Positions 12,401 through 21,762 of a stretch of DNA of 24,828 nucleotides are shown here, piece after piece. Source of the DNA: Saccoglossus kowalevskii. Lineage: Eukaryota; Hemichordata; Enteropneusta; Harrimaniidae. The notes under the pieces are model-generated. The model saw only the letters and a program-made list of their open reading frames with translations. It made no database searches and had not been told where the DNA came from. Position 1 is the first letter of the stretch, and every line of letters starts with the position of its first letter. The DNA lies in assembly GCF_000003605.2 (NCBI RefSeq), contig NW_003139819.1:84619-109446 (forward strand), read 5' to 3'. The position numbers and the translations under genes were made by a program.

Positions 12401-15400
12401 CTGCTCGACAAAGTCGACAGCGGAGCTAACAAGTCATTGTTCTTCATAGCTATGATAAAGTAATATGGGCAAAAAGCAAGATGGCAGAAAGTCTGTAGTC
12501 TTACTGTAGTCTGAATCATCATAGACATGTATTGCTACATGCATATTGTATATACTAAATGTAAATCCTTATATTTGTTATGCAATCCAATGGAATATGC
12601 CAAAATACTAGTCATTTGAGCTGTAAAAGAATGAATAGTCAGAAATTTTATATTATTTCTTATATTTGTGCAAATTTTATAACCAAACTCAAGAAAATAC
12701 ATGTATGTAGTATTGTAAGTGTGCATGATGTTATGCAATGACCCCACTTCTAACAATGTTTTCATGATGAGAAATTAGCACATCACCATTGGAAAGCCTC
12801 CACAGATAGCTTCCTTTTTTATCTGTGTTGAGAATGCATTACCTACTAAAAATAAAAATTATGAATACACGAGGCGAGGCGAGTCTGTTTATCAATATGC
12901 ATAAGTTTGTAAGGTATACTAAAAAGTTACTTTATTGAAATATATTTTACAGCAAGTGCACTATATTCTTGCTACTGCTAAATTGTAGCTAAAAGCAGTT
13001 AGAAACATCACCAGCCCTTGTTTATATTCAACTGCAAAATAATGTTCATGTTGTCACGTGGTGTAATCCCATCCAACAGTCATGTTACTAATTACAAAAA
13101 CCATTTGGGTATTTTTTCAGTCGTTGCAAGTCTTTCCCTAATTCTACACATGTCACATTGATGTGTTACGACTGTGCATATTTATTCCACTCAAAGGATG
13201 GTGAACTTGTTTTCTGCCCTTATAATTTCTGTTCAACTTTTTGGCAATTGTGAACAAAATTTTAAATGGCATTTTTGTTTGTCACTTTATTGCCTTTTTT
13301 GAAATATTATTTGTAGATGATAAGTTTCTTGTTGGCATCATGGTATAACAGGTATATAGCATCGCGCAGTAAGTTATGTCACACCGTAACCGTATTATTA
13401 TTTGTTCATTACTGTAAATATAAACATTTTAGAAGATGGCATTTGCACTATGATCAAGCTCATTAATATTCATTAGCTCATTAATATTCATAAGTTACCA
13501 GCAACCCCCCCCCTCCCATTGGGCTGGTGATATCTCTGCAAGTGTGATTATGTTCTTGATCATGAGGTTTATTGCATTTTGTCGGGATCCTCATACATTT
13601 TTGACAGATACACGGTGACCGAATTACAAGTATCTGTTTCAAACTTTATTCAAATGAGGACTAATAAAATATAATATATAAGCTGATACAATTTCAGTCA
13701 TTTTGCCAGTGCCAAAATATCTGACTAAATACCAATCTAAATTTATAAAACATTGAAGAAAGTTTTTATAATAACAAGGTGTCAGAAATATGAAGATGTC
13801 TTAGACAAGCGAAATAATGGAAATACTGTCAGAATTATTGATTATTTGGTCATTAAAATTAAATTGAAAAGGTACTGGTGTAGACGACCCCTTAACCACA
13901 ATACTTGAACACTAGAAGGCATTCTGGTCTCATTGATAAATAAGACCCTTTATTTAAAGTGTAGCAGTGGTTCAAATACGTGGTTGGAAAGGTAAGGTGG
14001 ATTGCAAGTATGCCATCTTGTTGATAGGGACAATATATTATATTAATATTCAACAGATGGAAAAAAATCATTCATTTGTACTCCCTTGTGAGATGTTTCA
14101 GTACATGATAAACATTACAGGTTGATTAAAAGTTGATATCAGCATTTGAAAAACATGTCTTAATATCAATCACTGTCAGAAAAATATAAATATTACAAAC
14201 TAAAACACAATTGACCACCATAGACACAATAACATACAAATATATGTCCTCAGGAATATTGCGTTAATTGAATAACTGTAACATACATTGTTGTTACCCA
14301 AGTGGAATAAATATAAATCAAAAGACTGCACAGAATGAAATGTGGAATCCCTATAGTTATGTTATTTATGTTAAAAAATGTACATGTGGAGACATCCTCA
14401 TAATATAATATAGAATTACTTTTTATTTGCCTTTCATTTATATTTGTAAGACGTATATAAAGAGTTGTTCTGAATTTGTGCTCCACTAAACACATTATAA
14501 ATATTTTCATTGAAGAGGAGTTCCTTCCAATATCCTATCCTCTTTATTTATTAATCCAATTTGAGATATTATAGAATAAAATAATAATACTAATGACCTC
14601 TTGACATTTCATAAGAACAAGACTTCATTATTAAAAACATGGTCTGGAATGTAATTCAATACAATGATTTCAGGAACAGACTGAAAGGTTCATCAATCAT
14701 ATTACAAAGGCTATTTAAATTTACCATATTTGTTCTAACAGTGTGTCTATTGCCTAAATGAGTTGTATTTTATTTAATGATAGAGTTTGGTTATGTACAC
14801 TGCCAATAGAGCAAATACGATACTTTAATTATACGAGAAATGAATTACTGGTATAATAATATGCTGTACTTACTATTCTTTAAGATCTTGAGGCACATCT
14901 ATACAACACTTGAAGAAGGTATTTTTATTAATTGATGGGCTAAGACAATGAATAAGAAAAAAAACATATTTGAGAATCATGAAAACTTAATTTATAGTCA
15001 CACTACATAATTTAAAGTTGATTGCATATACAAATTTGTTGAAATAATATTTGGTCTTACTTGATATTTTTGGGTCGTAGCCTGTCACCTTGCACTATTT
15101 CATTGAATGTTGCATCCCAGCCAACATATTCTATCACAAAAAACTATGAGAAAATATTACTTATTAGTATCAAAATACAATTATTTACACTATAAATGTT
15201 ATTAATACAATTCATTTGAATAAATTCAAACTTTTAAAACTTACCTCCCCCTTGACCATACTAATTTTGGCTAACCACCAACCACATGGCTCATCTTCAC
15301 TAGAACGTGAATAAACCTTCAACAAAACACAGTAAATATAACATTAATTCCAACAGATTCATTTGCAAAAAAAATTAAATCAACATAAACCACATTTTGG

Positions 15401-18400
15401 CTTTGTTGTCATGTTGGTAATAATTATCTAGAATCTGCAGAATTGCTTTCAATTTTCATGGTTTGCTGGTTTAAGAACATTCACAGAGACAAATGAAAGC
15501 CACTAAAGACTTAATATCACTCCAGTAAATGTTCACTGCTATAAAATTTTCCAGCTACATGAAATAAAAACAGTTTACAGCATTCCACAATACCCACCAG
15601 ACAAATAAATAAACTGGTAGATAAAAATGTAAAGCAGAACTAAGTTATCCATTCACGTACACACAAACTATCAGAAACATCTTTGTCAACAGCTTTTACT
15701 TCTAGCTTGATGACCTTTTAACCTCAAAACACATTATGTAAAGTTCAGTCTTCCACTTAAGTGCATCTGTATACCGATAACACTGAAATAGTAAAACAGC
15801 TGCCATCACACCTTTGCCTGTAACGACCAACTTTTGTTTACTAGATTTATGTCAGAAATACAATTTAAAATACATATGATATTTGGTAGGAATATAACCA
15901 CCTCCAAATTACTGTATTGTATGTTGCTCAACTATGTGGTCATTAAATTCCTTAGTTCATATATCCAAAAAAGACAATGCCAGACTTCTCACCTCAACTT
16001 CATCACCGGCTTTAAGTTCATTATTTTCTATACTGACTGGTGGAAGACGCACATCACTAAAAGGAACACGTCGTTCTGGAGTCCAGCTATTTGATTAAAA
16101 TCAATAAAACACAGTTTATATATAAAGGTAACATTCAATATAATTCAACACTACTTGACACTAAACCACAAAATTCATCATTAAATTTTGTAATTTGGGT
16201 ATACTGAATGAACACATGTGTATTTAATGTGTTCAGTTCACTCAATAAAAGTTTTATCCAATGTTGTATAGCATTGTGGAATTAATAGCAGTCTAGCAAG
16301 TTTTGTATTCCAAACAGCAATTCCTTATGAATACCGACTAAAATTCCAAGATTACTATTTCAAAGAAATATTTGAATACAAAATCACTCGTTGAAATAAT
16401 AAAAAACTTAATGCAGTTAAACAAAAATATTCAGCAATCATCTTGTTACAATATAAATGAGAAGTGTGTATAGTAAATATATGTACTCACTCATTTTCAA
16501 ATGCTACTGTAACCTCTTCATCATGAATGTTCTTAACGAATGCCTAAGCAAGTGAAAATAGCAATTACTAGTACTGCATTCACATAACATGGACTAACAA
16601 TACTTAAAAAACAAAACAAGATATGTACGGTTGTCTTGAATGAATATAATATCAGGGTAGAATAACTTTGTAAGTGACACAATAAATAAACATGCCAGTT
16701 CACGTTGCGAATCTTGAAAACTAATAATTCAGTAAAACAAATCGACAGTATTCTTTTTTTTATTAACTTATCTCCAAGGTCAAAAAAAATTTATTTTGCT
16801 TCTCATCTTAGGGAAAATTTAATTATGACATTGTGGAACTGTTTCAATTTTATTTTGTATCAAGACCACAACAACAAGATATAAGGTATTATTTTCCTAT
16901 TCTACTGTATGTGGAATAATTTACCTGTACGCAAAATTGCAAACAAAAATGAGGGAGATGCAGGTTTCAAACTGATGCACGAGATGAAGGGAAAACAAAA
17001 CCTATTTTTTCGGCCTAAAGGTAAACTTGTAGTTGAGGTTGTTCAAATACATGAACTAATAATGGAAAGAGAATGAAATTAACACATATGGTTATATTTT
17101 GAGATATACATGGATCAAGTTACACATGGTCTGTCATTGATGCTAGCTGCGTTTATATTGTAACACAGAAGGGTATAATAGTACACTAATGTAAGTATCA
17201 CATCTCCAAATGATGGAACATCGCTTTGACCTATGCTTTCCTGAATATTTTATAACTGCCTTTTTTTATCTCATTAGCACTGCAATTTAGGTCATCTAAA
17301 TTTTATATACATTGCGAGCAAAATTTATGTACACACTATATCCTATTTTGAGAGCTTGAATTACTAAACTTCTGCAGATGGGTAATTGGTTTCATATATT
17401 TTAGCATACTCCCTACAGTATCAAGAAGAATATAGTGGTATTTGCGTTCCAAGATTTGCTTTTGGGTACCCTGCAATGATATGATACAAAAGATTCACCG
17501 TTGATATGTTCTATCAATACAAAAGGCTTGGAACACAAATAGTTAGTTGTGTAGCAATGACCACCACATGATAAAAGTGAGTTGTAAGGGCAGAACAATG
17601 TGTTGGAAATATAAAGGCTGAAACAACAATAAAAGTATGAAAACAAAATAATAAAAATTACCTATAATAGTCAATTCTCAAAAAAACTATTCTCAGACAA
17701 AAAATATATATATTGTCAATATGAGGCTTTTATAAAAATGAATTACTAATGAAATTGTAACCTCCCAGCCTAATTATTCATAATTATTCCAGTTTTAATG
17801 GCTGCATGGTAATTGCTAACGCTGGGATGTATGAAATTTCTTTCTGCATGGTACTAAAACAAATGTAGTATACCTATAATTATACTAATGTAGTCTGTTG
17901 AATAAAGAATATCAGAGCATTAAGAATCAAAACAATGACAAACATTATTACCAACTGTTTTACAAATCCCAACAGAATTTTAAAAACTCTCTTAAAAACA
18001 GCTGTACTTGGATGGCATGTTTACTTGAACTTTGACATGCATATTTGGAACATAATGCCAATGAAAAAACAATATATTATCTAAAAACAGTTTCATCAAT
18101 GGGTTACAAAACAAGTCAACGTTGGTAAAATTTCAATCACTGAAGAGTAACACAATTCTACTTTAGCTTGGAAGGAAATAAGGTAAAACAGTCATAACAG
18201 TACCGGTTACCAAAATAGCACACTCACATAGCCGGTCTTAACTTTTCAATCATAACAGCAAATCAATCAGAAGACTATCATACTGAACTGCTTTAAATTC
18301 CAGTAATATATAAATATACTCAAGAGCCAACTAGTCGACCAGTCAAACAGTGAATATTTGGCATTTTTTTGTTAGACATCTATGTGGAACTGTATCCCAA

Positions 18401-21400
18401 TAAGGTACTTTCCATGATATGGTAAATGGATCTACTTTGTCATTTTGTATCGTAAGCCAACAATTTAGGTTTAAGAATGCTAAATTCACCAAATTCTACA
18501 GAAATATATCTTATTGGATTCTAGTTACTGGAACAGCTACAAAACATGGATATTCTTCATTACAACATTTAATTCACTTTTGGTATTTTAGGGCTGAAAA
18601 TTGGTCAGAAAATTATCAAAGTCAGTCAAAATTTTATAAATTTTCTAGCTTTAAGAGAAAAAAGTAAAAATCAAATATACTGAATCTGACAGTGGTACTT
18701 GTCCTATGAATTGTCAGGTTACATTTTTTAAAACAGGCATCCATGCAGAATCATACAATGTAAAACTCATCAGAGTAGATGCCCTTTGTGCTGAAGACCA
18801 AAATGTCTGAAATTTGTTAATAAAATGGTCTGTATATATATTTGTTGAGGTAAGTGATTGCTATTAGGGCAAGCTTCAAATATGAAACTCAACTAACTCG
18901 TGGTGCTTGTAACTTAATTTGTTTCACTTTAATGCCGAAAATCTTGTCCATATACCGGTAGCCAAAATTACCATTTTCAATAAGAATTGCCCTACTTTCC
19001 TAAATAACTGTAGACACATGCACAATGAAATATATCCCATATAAATACTCTGTGATTCAGATGCTCACCAGACATCAATTTGCAGGTATTTTTTTAAGAT
19101 TTCCTAATTTTGTTCAAACATTTCTGACAAAGGACCTTAGTGCTTTTTGTCAATTTTTTTCAGTTCTACATCCAAAATATGGCAAATAATTAGAAATGAC
19201 AAATGAAATTTGTACCAATTTTTCTCTAATATCACAGGGTCTGGTAGCGACTTCCAAACTCGCTTGTTCAAAATATATGCTGCCGATATATGTTAAGGTG
19301 AGTGAATTACTATTTAAATTTAGGAATGCCAATTTTACTTGTTCAGGGCTATAGGACTACCCTAAGTGCCTGGCCCCGTAATAATTTTAAGGAAGTTGAA
19401 TTCCAATGTTGCACTACTGAGTTAGTTACATCACACATGTGCAATGTATTATGGGAGAGATATACTGGAAAAGCATCACACTAAAAATGCACTAAACGTC
19501 AATTTTTTTTTACAATATTAGGATCCATGTTAATATACAACTTTCTTATCTTATGTCACAAAGAACATTTTTGTGATATGAAGTAATAATTTAAACATAG
19601 AACCTAGTGCAAAAACTCAAAATTTTGCCATAATCCAGGAACATATAATCTTAAATTAACCTTGAACTGAATCGATTCTGACCTGCATTTTGAAGGCTAA
19701 AACACTGATAAAAACACATTTGACAGATTGGTCACTACTGACTTTACGTATGAAACCAAATTGTGGGCTTAAAATGCAAAATCACAGAGGGCATCCACCC
19801 CTACCATGGAAAGTAACTTACTGTAATACAATTCAACATGGATGTCATCTAAAGTATTACATAGTCACATTTCCAGTATTTGGCTAGTCAAATTTTAAAA
19901 TAGAAGACTAACCAATAAGAACATTTTCTGATTAACATATAAACAAGAAGTACATAAAATTAGACATATTAGTTGTAATAATTAGCTTTGAGTATTTAGT
20001 TCACAATAGCTACCAACAGCACACACATCTCCCAGAGATATTATTAAACACAGCAAGAGATCATGACTCGGCCTTCACTAATTGGCACAACAAATACTAC
20101 ATATTTCACATTATCACATCCTGGTCATATAGTCTTCCAGCTTTGAAAATCAGATCACATGTACCGTAAGATACCACACTAAAAATAATTTTCTCAACAG
20201 AGTTATTTATAGGAATTGTTTTATGTCGAAATAAATTGGGATTTACAAATGTTTCCATTGGAAGTATTTATTGCAATATGCTGTCAGTTATCCATTTTTC
20301 AAGCTTAAGACTACTATGAAATATGATTGGGCTAGGTTTCAAAAACAATGTCCCAAATTCAGATAAACCATGACTGACATAATTAGATGAATATGACCCA
20401 AGATTTGGAGTGCCTGTATAAAGTTAGAAGATACAACACTGATCTCATGACTTTACCTTAGAAGGCTTTACTGGGGATAATGAGCTATTTACTCTTATCT
20501 TATACATTAGCTATATCATTTTCTAAATACTGTCTGAGACAATTTACTCACCTACATGTACATGTATTATGCAAAGGGAGTAGGATAAGTGGTAGTAGAA
20601 TAAAGAGAGAATACAATATCTAGATAGCTAAAACACAGAGCTTGTAAATTTGTTATGTAAAATATTTACTTCAAGCAATAAATGTCTACAGGCAATAGGA
20701 GCTATTTCGAATAGAAGCTTTGCAATCATATCCAATGAGTAATATTATTACTACACAATGTGATGACTCACTGTTCACAATCATGCATATATAATTGTTT
20801 CTAGACCTTATACTGTGTCTGTAAAAAACAATGTAATACAGTAATATATATAATTGTATAAGTGTAACACCTGCTGATTCAAGCAGGACAAGGTCAACTG
20901 AAATATTGCTTATTCAAGTTATTGTTATGTAAGTTGTTGCACATTCCAAGAGAGGAACAGATGATCAAAACAAGTACTTCCAATAATAAACTACCCCTCT
21001 CTCAGAGTAAATAGGGAGTTGGACAGAAAACTATGCTGACATGATGTAACACCAGTAGCTGATAATATAAAAGATCGTTTAATACATTTCTCGACAAGAC
21101 AGAACGTGAAGTTCAACTTAAATTTACAACTTTGTTGTGTTGTTCAACAACACGTACAACTTGTACTTAGGTACTGGGTTCGTAAAAATCACTGATATTT
21201 GAAGACATTTTGGCCAAAATATTAGAGTTCTAAATGTTATGAAAAACATGTTTACATATTTAGGCTTTTGAACGAAATCAAATATTGACTAAATGAACTC
21301 AGACAGACGGTCATGGGCATGCCATTTGCAGTGATCGGGCAAAAACAAAACCGACGTTACGTACATGTTGGAAACTGGATGAAACTCGGCCAAATATTCC

Positions 21401-21762
21401 CCCAAAAATATCTTGAATTCAGTGTAAACATTTAACTGACTATTCTCCCAAATTGTGTCTACAGAGATAACAGTTATTTGTATATAACATCGGCGTTAAA
21501 TGTTGTCATGACCTGGAATGTTCTCAAGCAGCACTTTCTGAGAAGCGTCATGACATGCTCTCATTGTTTATTCAGTACAGAGAAAACGCGACATTTCGTT
21601 CATTCAGAGAAAAGTAAATTCAACAAAACTTCACACACATATAGTCCGAAATCACATCTACAACATAAGATCAAAATAAAGTGAATATTTTGAAAATTCT
21701 AGTAATTTTACCTTGTAATATGCCCCATTGCTGCCGCATACTTCTACAGACAGTTCGTCCAT
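2808..21762 (-). CDS. fmr1: FMR1/FXR-family fragile X RNA-binding protein, complete 15-exon coding gene
   Basis: Joined minus-strand exons: 21762-21712, 16543-16491, 16086-15993, 15316-15245, 15143-15061, 14939-14874, 9739-9646, 9166-9050, 8334-8164, 7136-7058, 6663-6464, 6256-6049, 5272-5090, 4509-4372, 3406-2808. All junctions are GT-AG, phases agree, and the total is 2208 nt (735 residues plus TAG). Family knowledge: FMRP/FXR proteins bind mRNA and ribosomes, repress translation and shuttle between nucleus and cytoplasm in RNP granules. Visible domains: tandem Tudor/Agenet (about 1-120), KH0-like (about 126-200), KH1 (about 220-290, GSHG at 235-238), KH2 (about 285-360, GKNG at 298-301), export-like leucine segment (about 363-380), RG-rich 411-420 and RGG/RG 463-484, acidic patch near 500, arginine-rich patch near 545. 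The tail ends LVNGTA, like the vertebrate termini. One pro-orthologue of FMR1, FXR1 and FXR2 is likely. The two positions hit by human missense changes, G266 and I304, keep G and I here. Start chosen by alignment to the family N-terminus; two in-frame upstream ATGs exist. Confidence 0.95.
3407..4371 (-). other. fmr1 intron 14
   Basis: Intron between exons 14 and 15 (965 nt with the 4372 donor). No further exon or RNA gene recognised. It contains a polypyrimidine tract next to the exon 15 acceptor. Confidence 0.8.
4372..4509 (-). CDS. fmr1: fmr1 coding exon 14, acidic segment
   Basis: 138 nt, acceptor TATAG|TTT, donor ACAG|GTACAG. Residues 491-536, with [19 protein letters not shown], then acidic and threonine-rich sequence. 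A second donor 15 nt further on (exon to 4357) keeps the frame and would add five residues, GTEKE. Confidence 0.88.
4678..4827. repeat. 150-bp fold-back (MITE-like) element in fmr1 intron 13
   Basis: The ends GAATACTT and AAGTATTC are inverted, followed inward by imperfect inverted copies of an ATTTTCGCT / AGCGAAAAT type motif (4688-4694 region and 4795-4804 region). An inner palindrome AACACTTAAAAAGTGTT is centred near 4785. No coding capacity. No clear target duplication seen. Confidence 0.6.
5090..5272 (-). CDS. fmr1: fmr1 coding exon 13 (RGG/RG block)
   Basis: 183 nt, acceptor TTACAG|GT, donor GATT|GTGAGT. Residues 430-490: [20 protein letters not shown], then RGGRGG (463-468) and [12 protein letters not shown] (473-484), an arginine-glycine RNA-binding box. 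Confidence 0.94.
5372..5832. repeat. Dispersed repeat, copy 1 (uninterrupted), fmr1 intron 12
   Basis: Closely similar to the 9850-10386 plus 12288-12430 sequence. Shared blocks include AGCAATGCACATTTCAATTA, GAGAGGTCTACCCAAGGTAC, ATATACACCAAGTATCAAAG and CAGCGGAGCTAA near the right end. Short inverted AGCGGAGCT/AGCTCCGCT copies occur at the right end. This copy shows the empty target site of the transposon at 10387-12287. Non-coding; family unknown to me. Confidence 0.8.
5833..6048 (-). other. remainder of fmr1 intron 12
   Basis: Unique-looking AT-rich intron sequence leading to the exon 12 donor at 6048. Nothing recognised. Confidence 0.6.
6049..6256 (-). CDS. fmr1: fmr1 coding exon 12
   Basis: 208 nt, acceptor CTGCAG|GAA, donor AGTG|GTATGT. 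Residues 361-429: [20 protein letters not shown], matching the leucine-rich nuclear export region of FMRP, then a proline-rich stretch and the first RG block [10 protein letters not shown] (411-420). Confidence 0.95.
6464..6663 (-). CDS. fmr1: fmr1 coding exon 11 (KH2)
   Basis: 200 nt, acceptor CTTAG|GT, donor AAG|GTATGT. Residues 294-360, with [19 protein letters not shown] and [19 protein letters not shown] at 298-301 is the KH2 loop and I304 is present. The loop that is long in human FMRP (exons 11 and 12) is short here. Confidence 0.96.
6664..7057 (-). other. fmr1 intron 10
   Basis: 394-nt intron. The 6901-6930 stretch GTATTAAAGCATCCTGGCTT resembles one block of the 5372-5832 repeat and may be a relic of it. 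Nothing else seen. Confidence 0.6.
7058..7136 (-). CDS. fmr1: fmr1 coding exon 10
   Basis: 79 nt, acceptor CAACAG|GAA, donor TTG|GTAAGC. Residues 268-294, with [14 protein letters not shown] (last KH1 helix) and VPRNLV (start of KH2). Confidence 0.96.
7137..8163 (-). other. fmr1 intron 9 with possible ancient repeat
   Basis: About 7436-7810 has the look of an old dispersed repeat: loosely repeated phrases such as CATTTTGAAT, AAATTTGAATGTAATCCA and AAGTTTGAACAAAATCCA at about 90-170 nt spacing. No open coding frame with known homology. The rest is unremarkable AT-rich intron. Confidence 0.4.
8164..8334 (-). CDS. fmr1: fmr1 coding exon 9 (KH1)
   Basis: 171 nt, acceptor CACAG|GTA, donor GAT|GTAAGT. 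Residues 211-267: [19 protein letters not shown], then [13 protein letters not shown] and CTFRIYG. GSHG at 235-238 is the KH1 nucleic-acid-binding loop. G266 is kept. Confidence 0.97.
8335..9049 (-). other. fmr1 intron 8
   Basis: 715-nt intron between the KH0 linker exon and the KH1 exon. No exon, RNA gene or clear repeat recognised. Confidence 0.7.
9050..9166 (-). CDS. fmr1: fmr1 coding exon 8
   Basis: 117 nt, acceptor TTCAG|TCA, donor GAG|GTATGT, phase 0 at both ends. Residues 172-210, with the nearly invariant [12 protein letters not shown] and then [10 protein letters not shown], the linker into KH1. Confidence 0.96.
9272..9311. repeat. Intronic hairpin, 11-bp perfect stem
   Basis: TAACCCTTATC at 9272-9282 and its exact inverse GATAAGGGTTA at 9301-9311, with an 18-nt loop, in fmr1 intron 7. 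Could be the relic of a transposon end. No function assigned. Confidence 0.6.
9646..9739 (-). CDS. fmr1: fmr1 coding exon 7
   Basis: 94 nt, acceptor GATAG|C, donor TTG|GTAAGT. Residues 140-171, with [15 protein letters not shown] and ALVIL, matching the family pattern AHKDFKKA...LVIL in the KH0 region. It sits alone, 5.1 kb from exon 6, and is needed to keep the reading frame. Confidence 0.93.
9850..10386. repeat. Dispersed repeat, copy 2, left part
   Basis: Second copy of the 5372-5832 family, same orientation. It starts CAAGTAGCCTGT (copy 1: CAAGCAGCCTGT) and is interrupted at GGTA (10383-10386) by a transposon. The remainder resumes at 12288. Longer than copy 1 because of internal tandem units. 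Confidence 0.8.
9971..10384. repeat. 157-bp tandem repeat, about 2.6 units
   Basis: The phrase AATATCACTT recurs at 9971, 10128 and 10285, an exact 157-nt period each time. Surrounding phrases (ACAAAAATATTCACCAAAAT, AATCTGAGAGAGGT, AATCAGACTTGTGGTTTTTA) recur in the same order. The third unit diverges near its end and is cut by the transposon. Confidence 0.85.
10942..11252. other. Assembly gap (311 N)
   Basis: Run of undetermined bases inside the transposon. No fmr1 exon is needed here, because all exons are accounted for outside it. Translations through it are meaningless. Confidence 0.99.
11948..11972. repeat. 10-bp perfect hairpin inside the transposon
   Basis: CACGGTTACT (11948-11957), loop AAACT, AGTAACCGTG (11963-11972). 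It is also flanked by ATCTATG on both sides (11941-11947 and 11973-11979). Confidence 0.65.
12288..12430. repeat. Dispersed repeat, copy 2, right part
   Basis: Resumes ATATACACCAAGTATCAAAG exactly where copy 1 continues at about 5687, and ends with CAGCGGAGCTAA. It shows that the transposon split one older repeat. Confidence 0.8.
14722..14822. mobile_element. 101-bp MITE with imperfect terminal inverted repeats and TA ends
   Basis: Left end TACCATATTTGTTCTAACAG and inverse of the right end TATCGTATTTGCTCTATTGG agree over most of their first 16 bases. The terminal TA on each side would be the target duplication. The related terminus TACCATATTTGCTCTAAT stands alone at 482-499, so the family is dispersed. 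Non-coding. Confidence 0.6.
14874..14939 (-). CDS. fmr1: fmr1 coding exon 6 (second half of the vertebrate exon 5)
   Basis: 66 nt, acceptor CTTAG|C, donor AATA|GTAAGT. Encodes [19 protein letters not shown] and on to KE plus TA, the start of the KH0-like segment (NTFFK and DVP-DL signature). Length plus the preceding exon is 149 nt. Confidence 0.93.
15061..15143 (-). CDS. fmr1: fmr1 coding exon 5 (first half of the vertebrate exon 5)
   Basis: 83 nt, acceptor CATAG|TTT, donor TCAA|GTAAGA. Encodes residues 91-117, including [17 protein letters not shown] and RLRPKNI, the end of Tudor 2. It ends with AA, completed to AAC by the first base of the next exon. Confidence 0.94.
15245..15316 (-). CDS. 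fmr1: fmr1 coding exon 4
   Basis: 72 nt, acceptor TGAAG|GTT, donor GAG|GTAAGT. Residues 67-90, with [19 protein letters not shown]: the WWLAK core of Tudor 2, with W79-W80. Confidence 0.95.
15317..15992 (-). other. fmr1 intron 3
   Basis: 676-nt AT-rich intron between the Tudor 1/2 bridging exon and the Tudor 2 exon. Nothing further recognised. Confidence 0.75.
15993..16086 (-). CDS. fmr1: fmr1 coding exon 3
   Basis: 94 nt, acceptor AATAG|CTGG, donor GAG|GTGAGA. Covers residues 35-66 with [16 protein letters not shown] then GDEVE, bridging Tudor 1 and Tudor 2. Ends in phase 0. Confidence 0.95.
16087..16490 (-). other. fmr1 intron 2
   Basis: 404-nt intron. It contains a 9-bp inverted repeat, TGAACACAT (16209-16217) and ATGTGTTCA (16227-16235), of unknown meaning. 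Nothing else recognised. Confidence 0.7.
16491..16543 (-). CDS. fmr1: fmr1 coding exon 2
   Basis: 53 nt, acceptor CTTAG|GCA, donor AATGA|GTGAGT. Encodes [17 protein letters not shown] plus two bases of the next codon (residues 18-35), the core of Tudor 1. Same length and phase as human exon 2. Confidence 0.95.
16544..21711 (-). other. fmr1 intron 1 (5.2 kb)
   Basis: Long first intron, uniformly AT-rich, with only short accidental reading frames on both strands. No exon, tRNA-like fold or full transposon recognised by eye. First introns of this size often carry regulatory elements, but no specific one can be supported here. Confidence 0.7.
21712..21762 (-). CDS. fmr1: fmr1 coding exon 1
   Basis: Encodes [17 protein letters not shown] (residues 1-17), the first strand of Tudor domain 1. 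The family N-terminus has the same length to this junction. ATG context is AAG-ATG-G (strong -3 and +4 positions). Donor is AAG|GTAAAA, phase 0, 51 nt. Confidence 0.95.

Larger units (their letters stand above)
9740..14873 (-). other. fmr1 intron 6 (5.1 kb), transposon-rich
   Basis: Long intron between exon 6 (14874) and exon 7 (9739). It contains dispersed repeat copy 2 with its tandem units, the 1.9-kb TIR transposon with the assembly gap, and a small MITE at 14722-14822. From about 12431 to 14720 I see no exon, only AT-rich sequence with a C-rich tract at 13505-13517 and a 17-bp direct duplication (AGCTCATTAATATTCAT) at about 13458-13491. Confidence 0.8.

Noticed and set aside
12061-12528. 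155-codon minus-strand open frame
   Set aside because: It runs across the transposon's right repeats and the dispersed repeat, joining unrelated DNA; not a gene.
9740-14873. A missing fmr1 exon in the assembly gap
   Set aside because: The 94-nt exon was found at 9646-9739 and the frame closes without any other exon.
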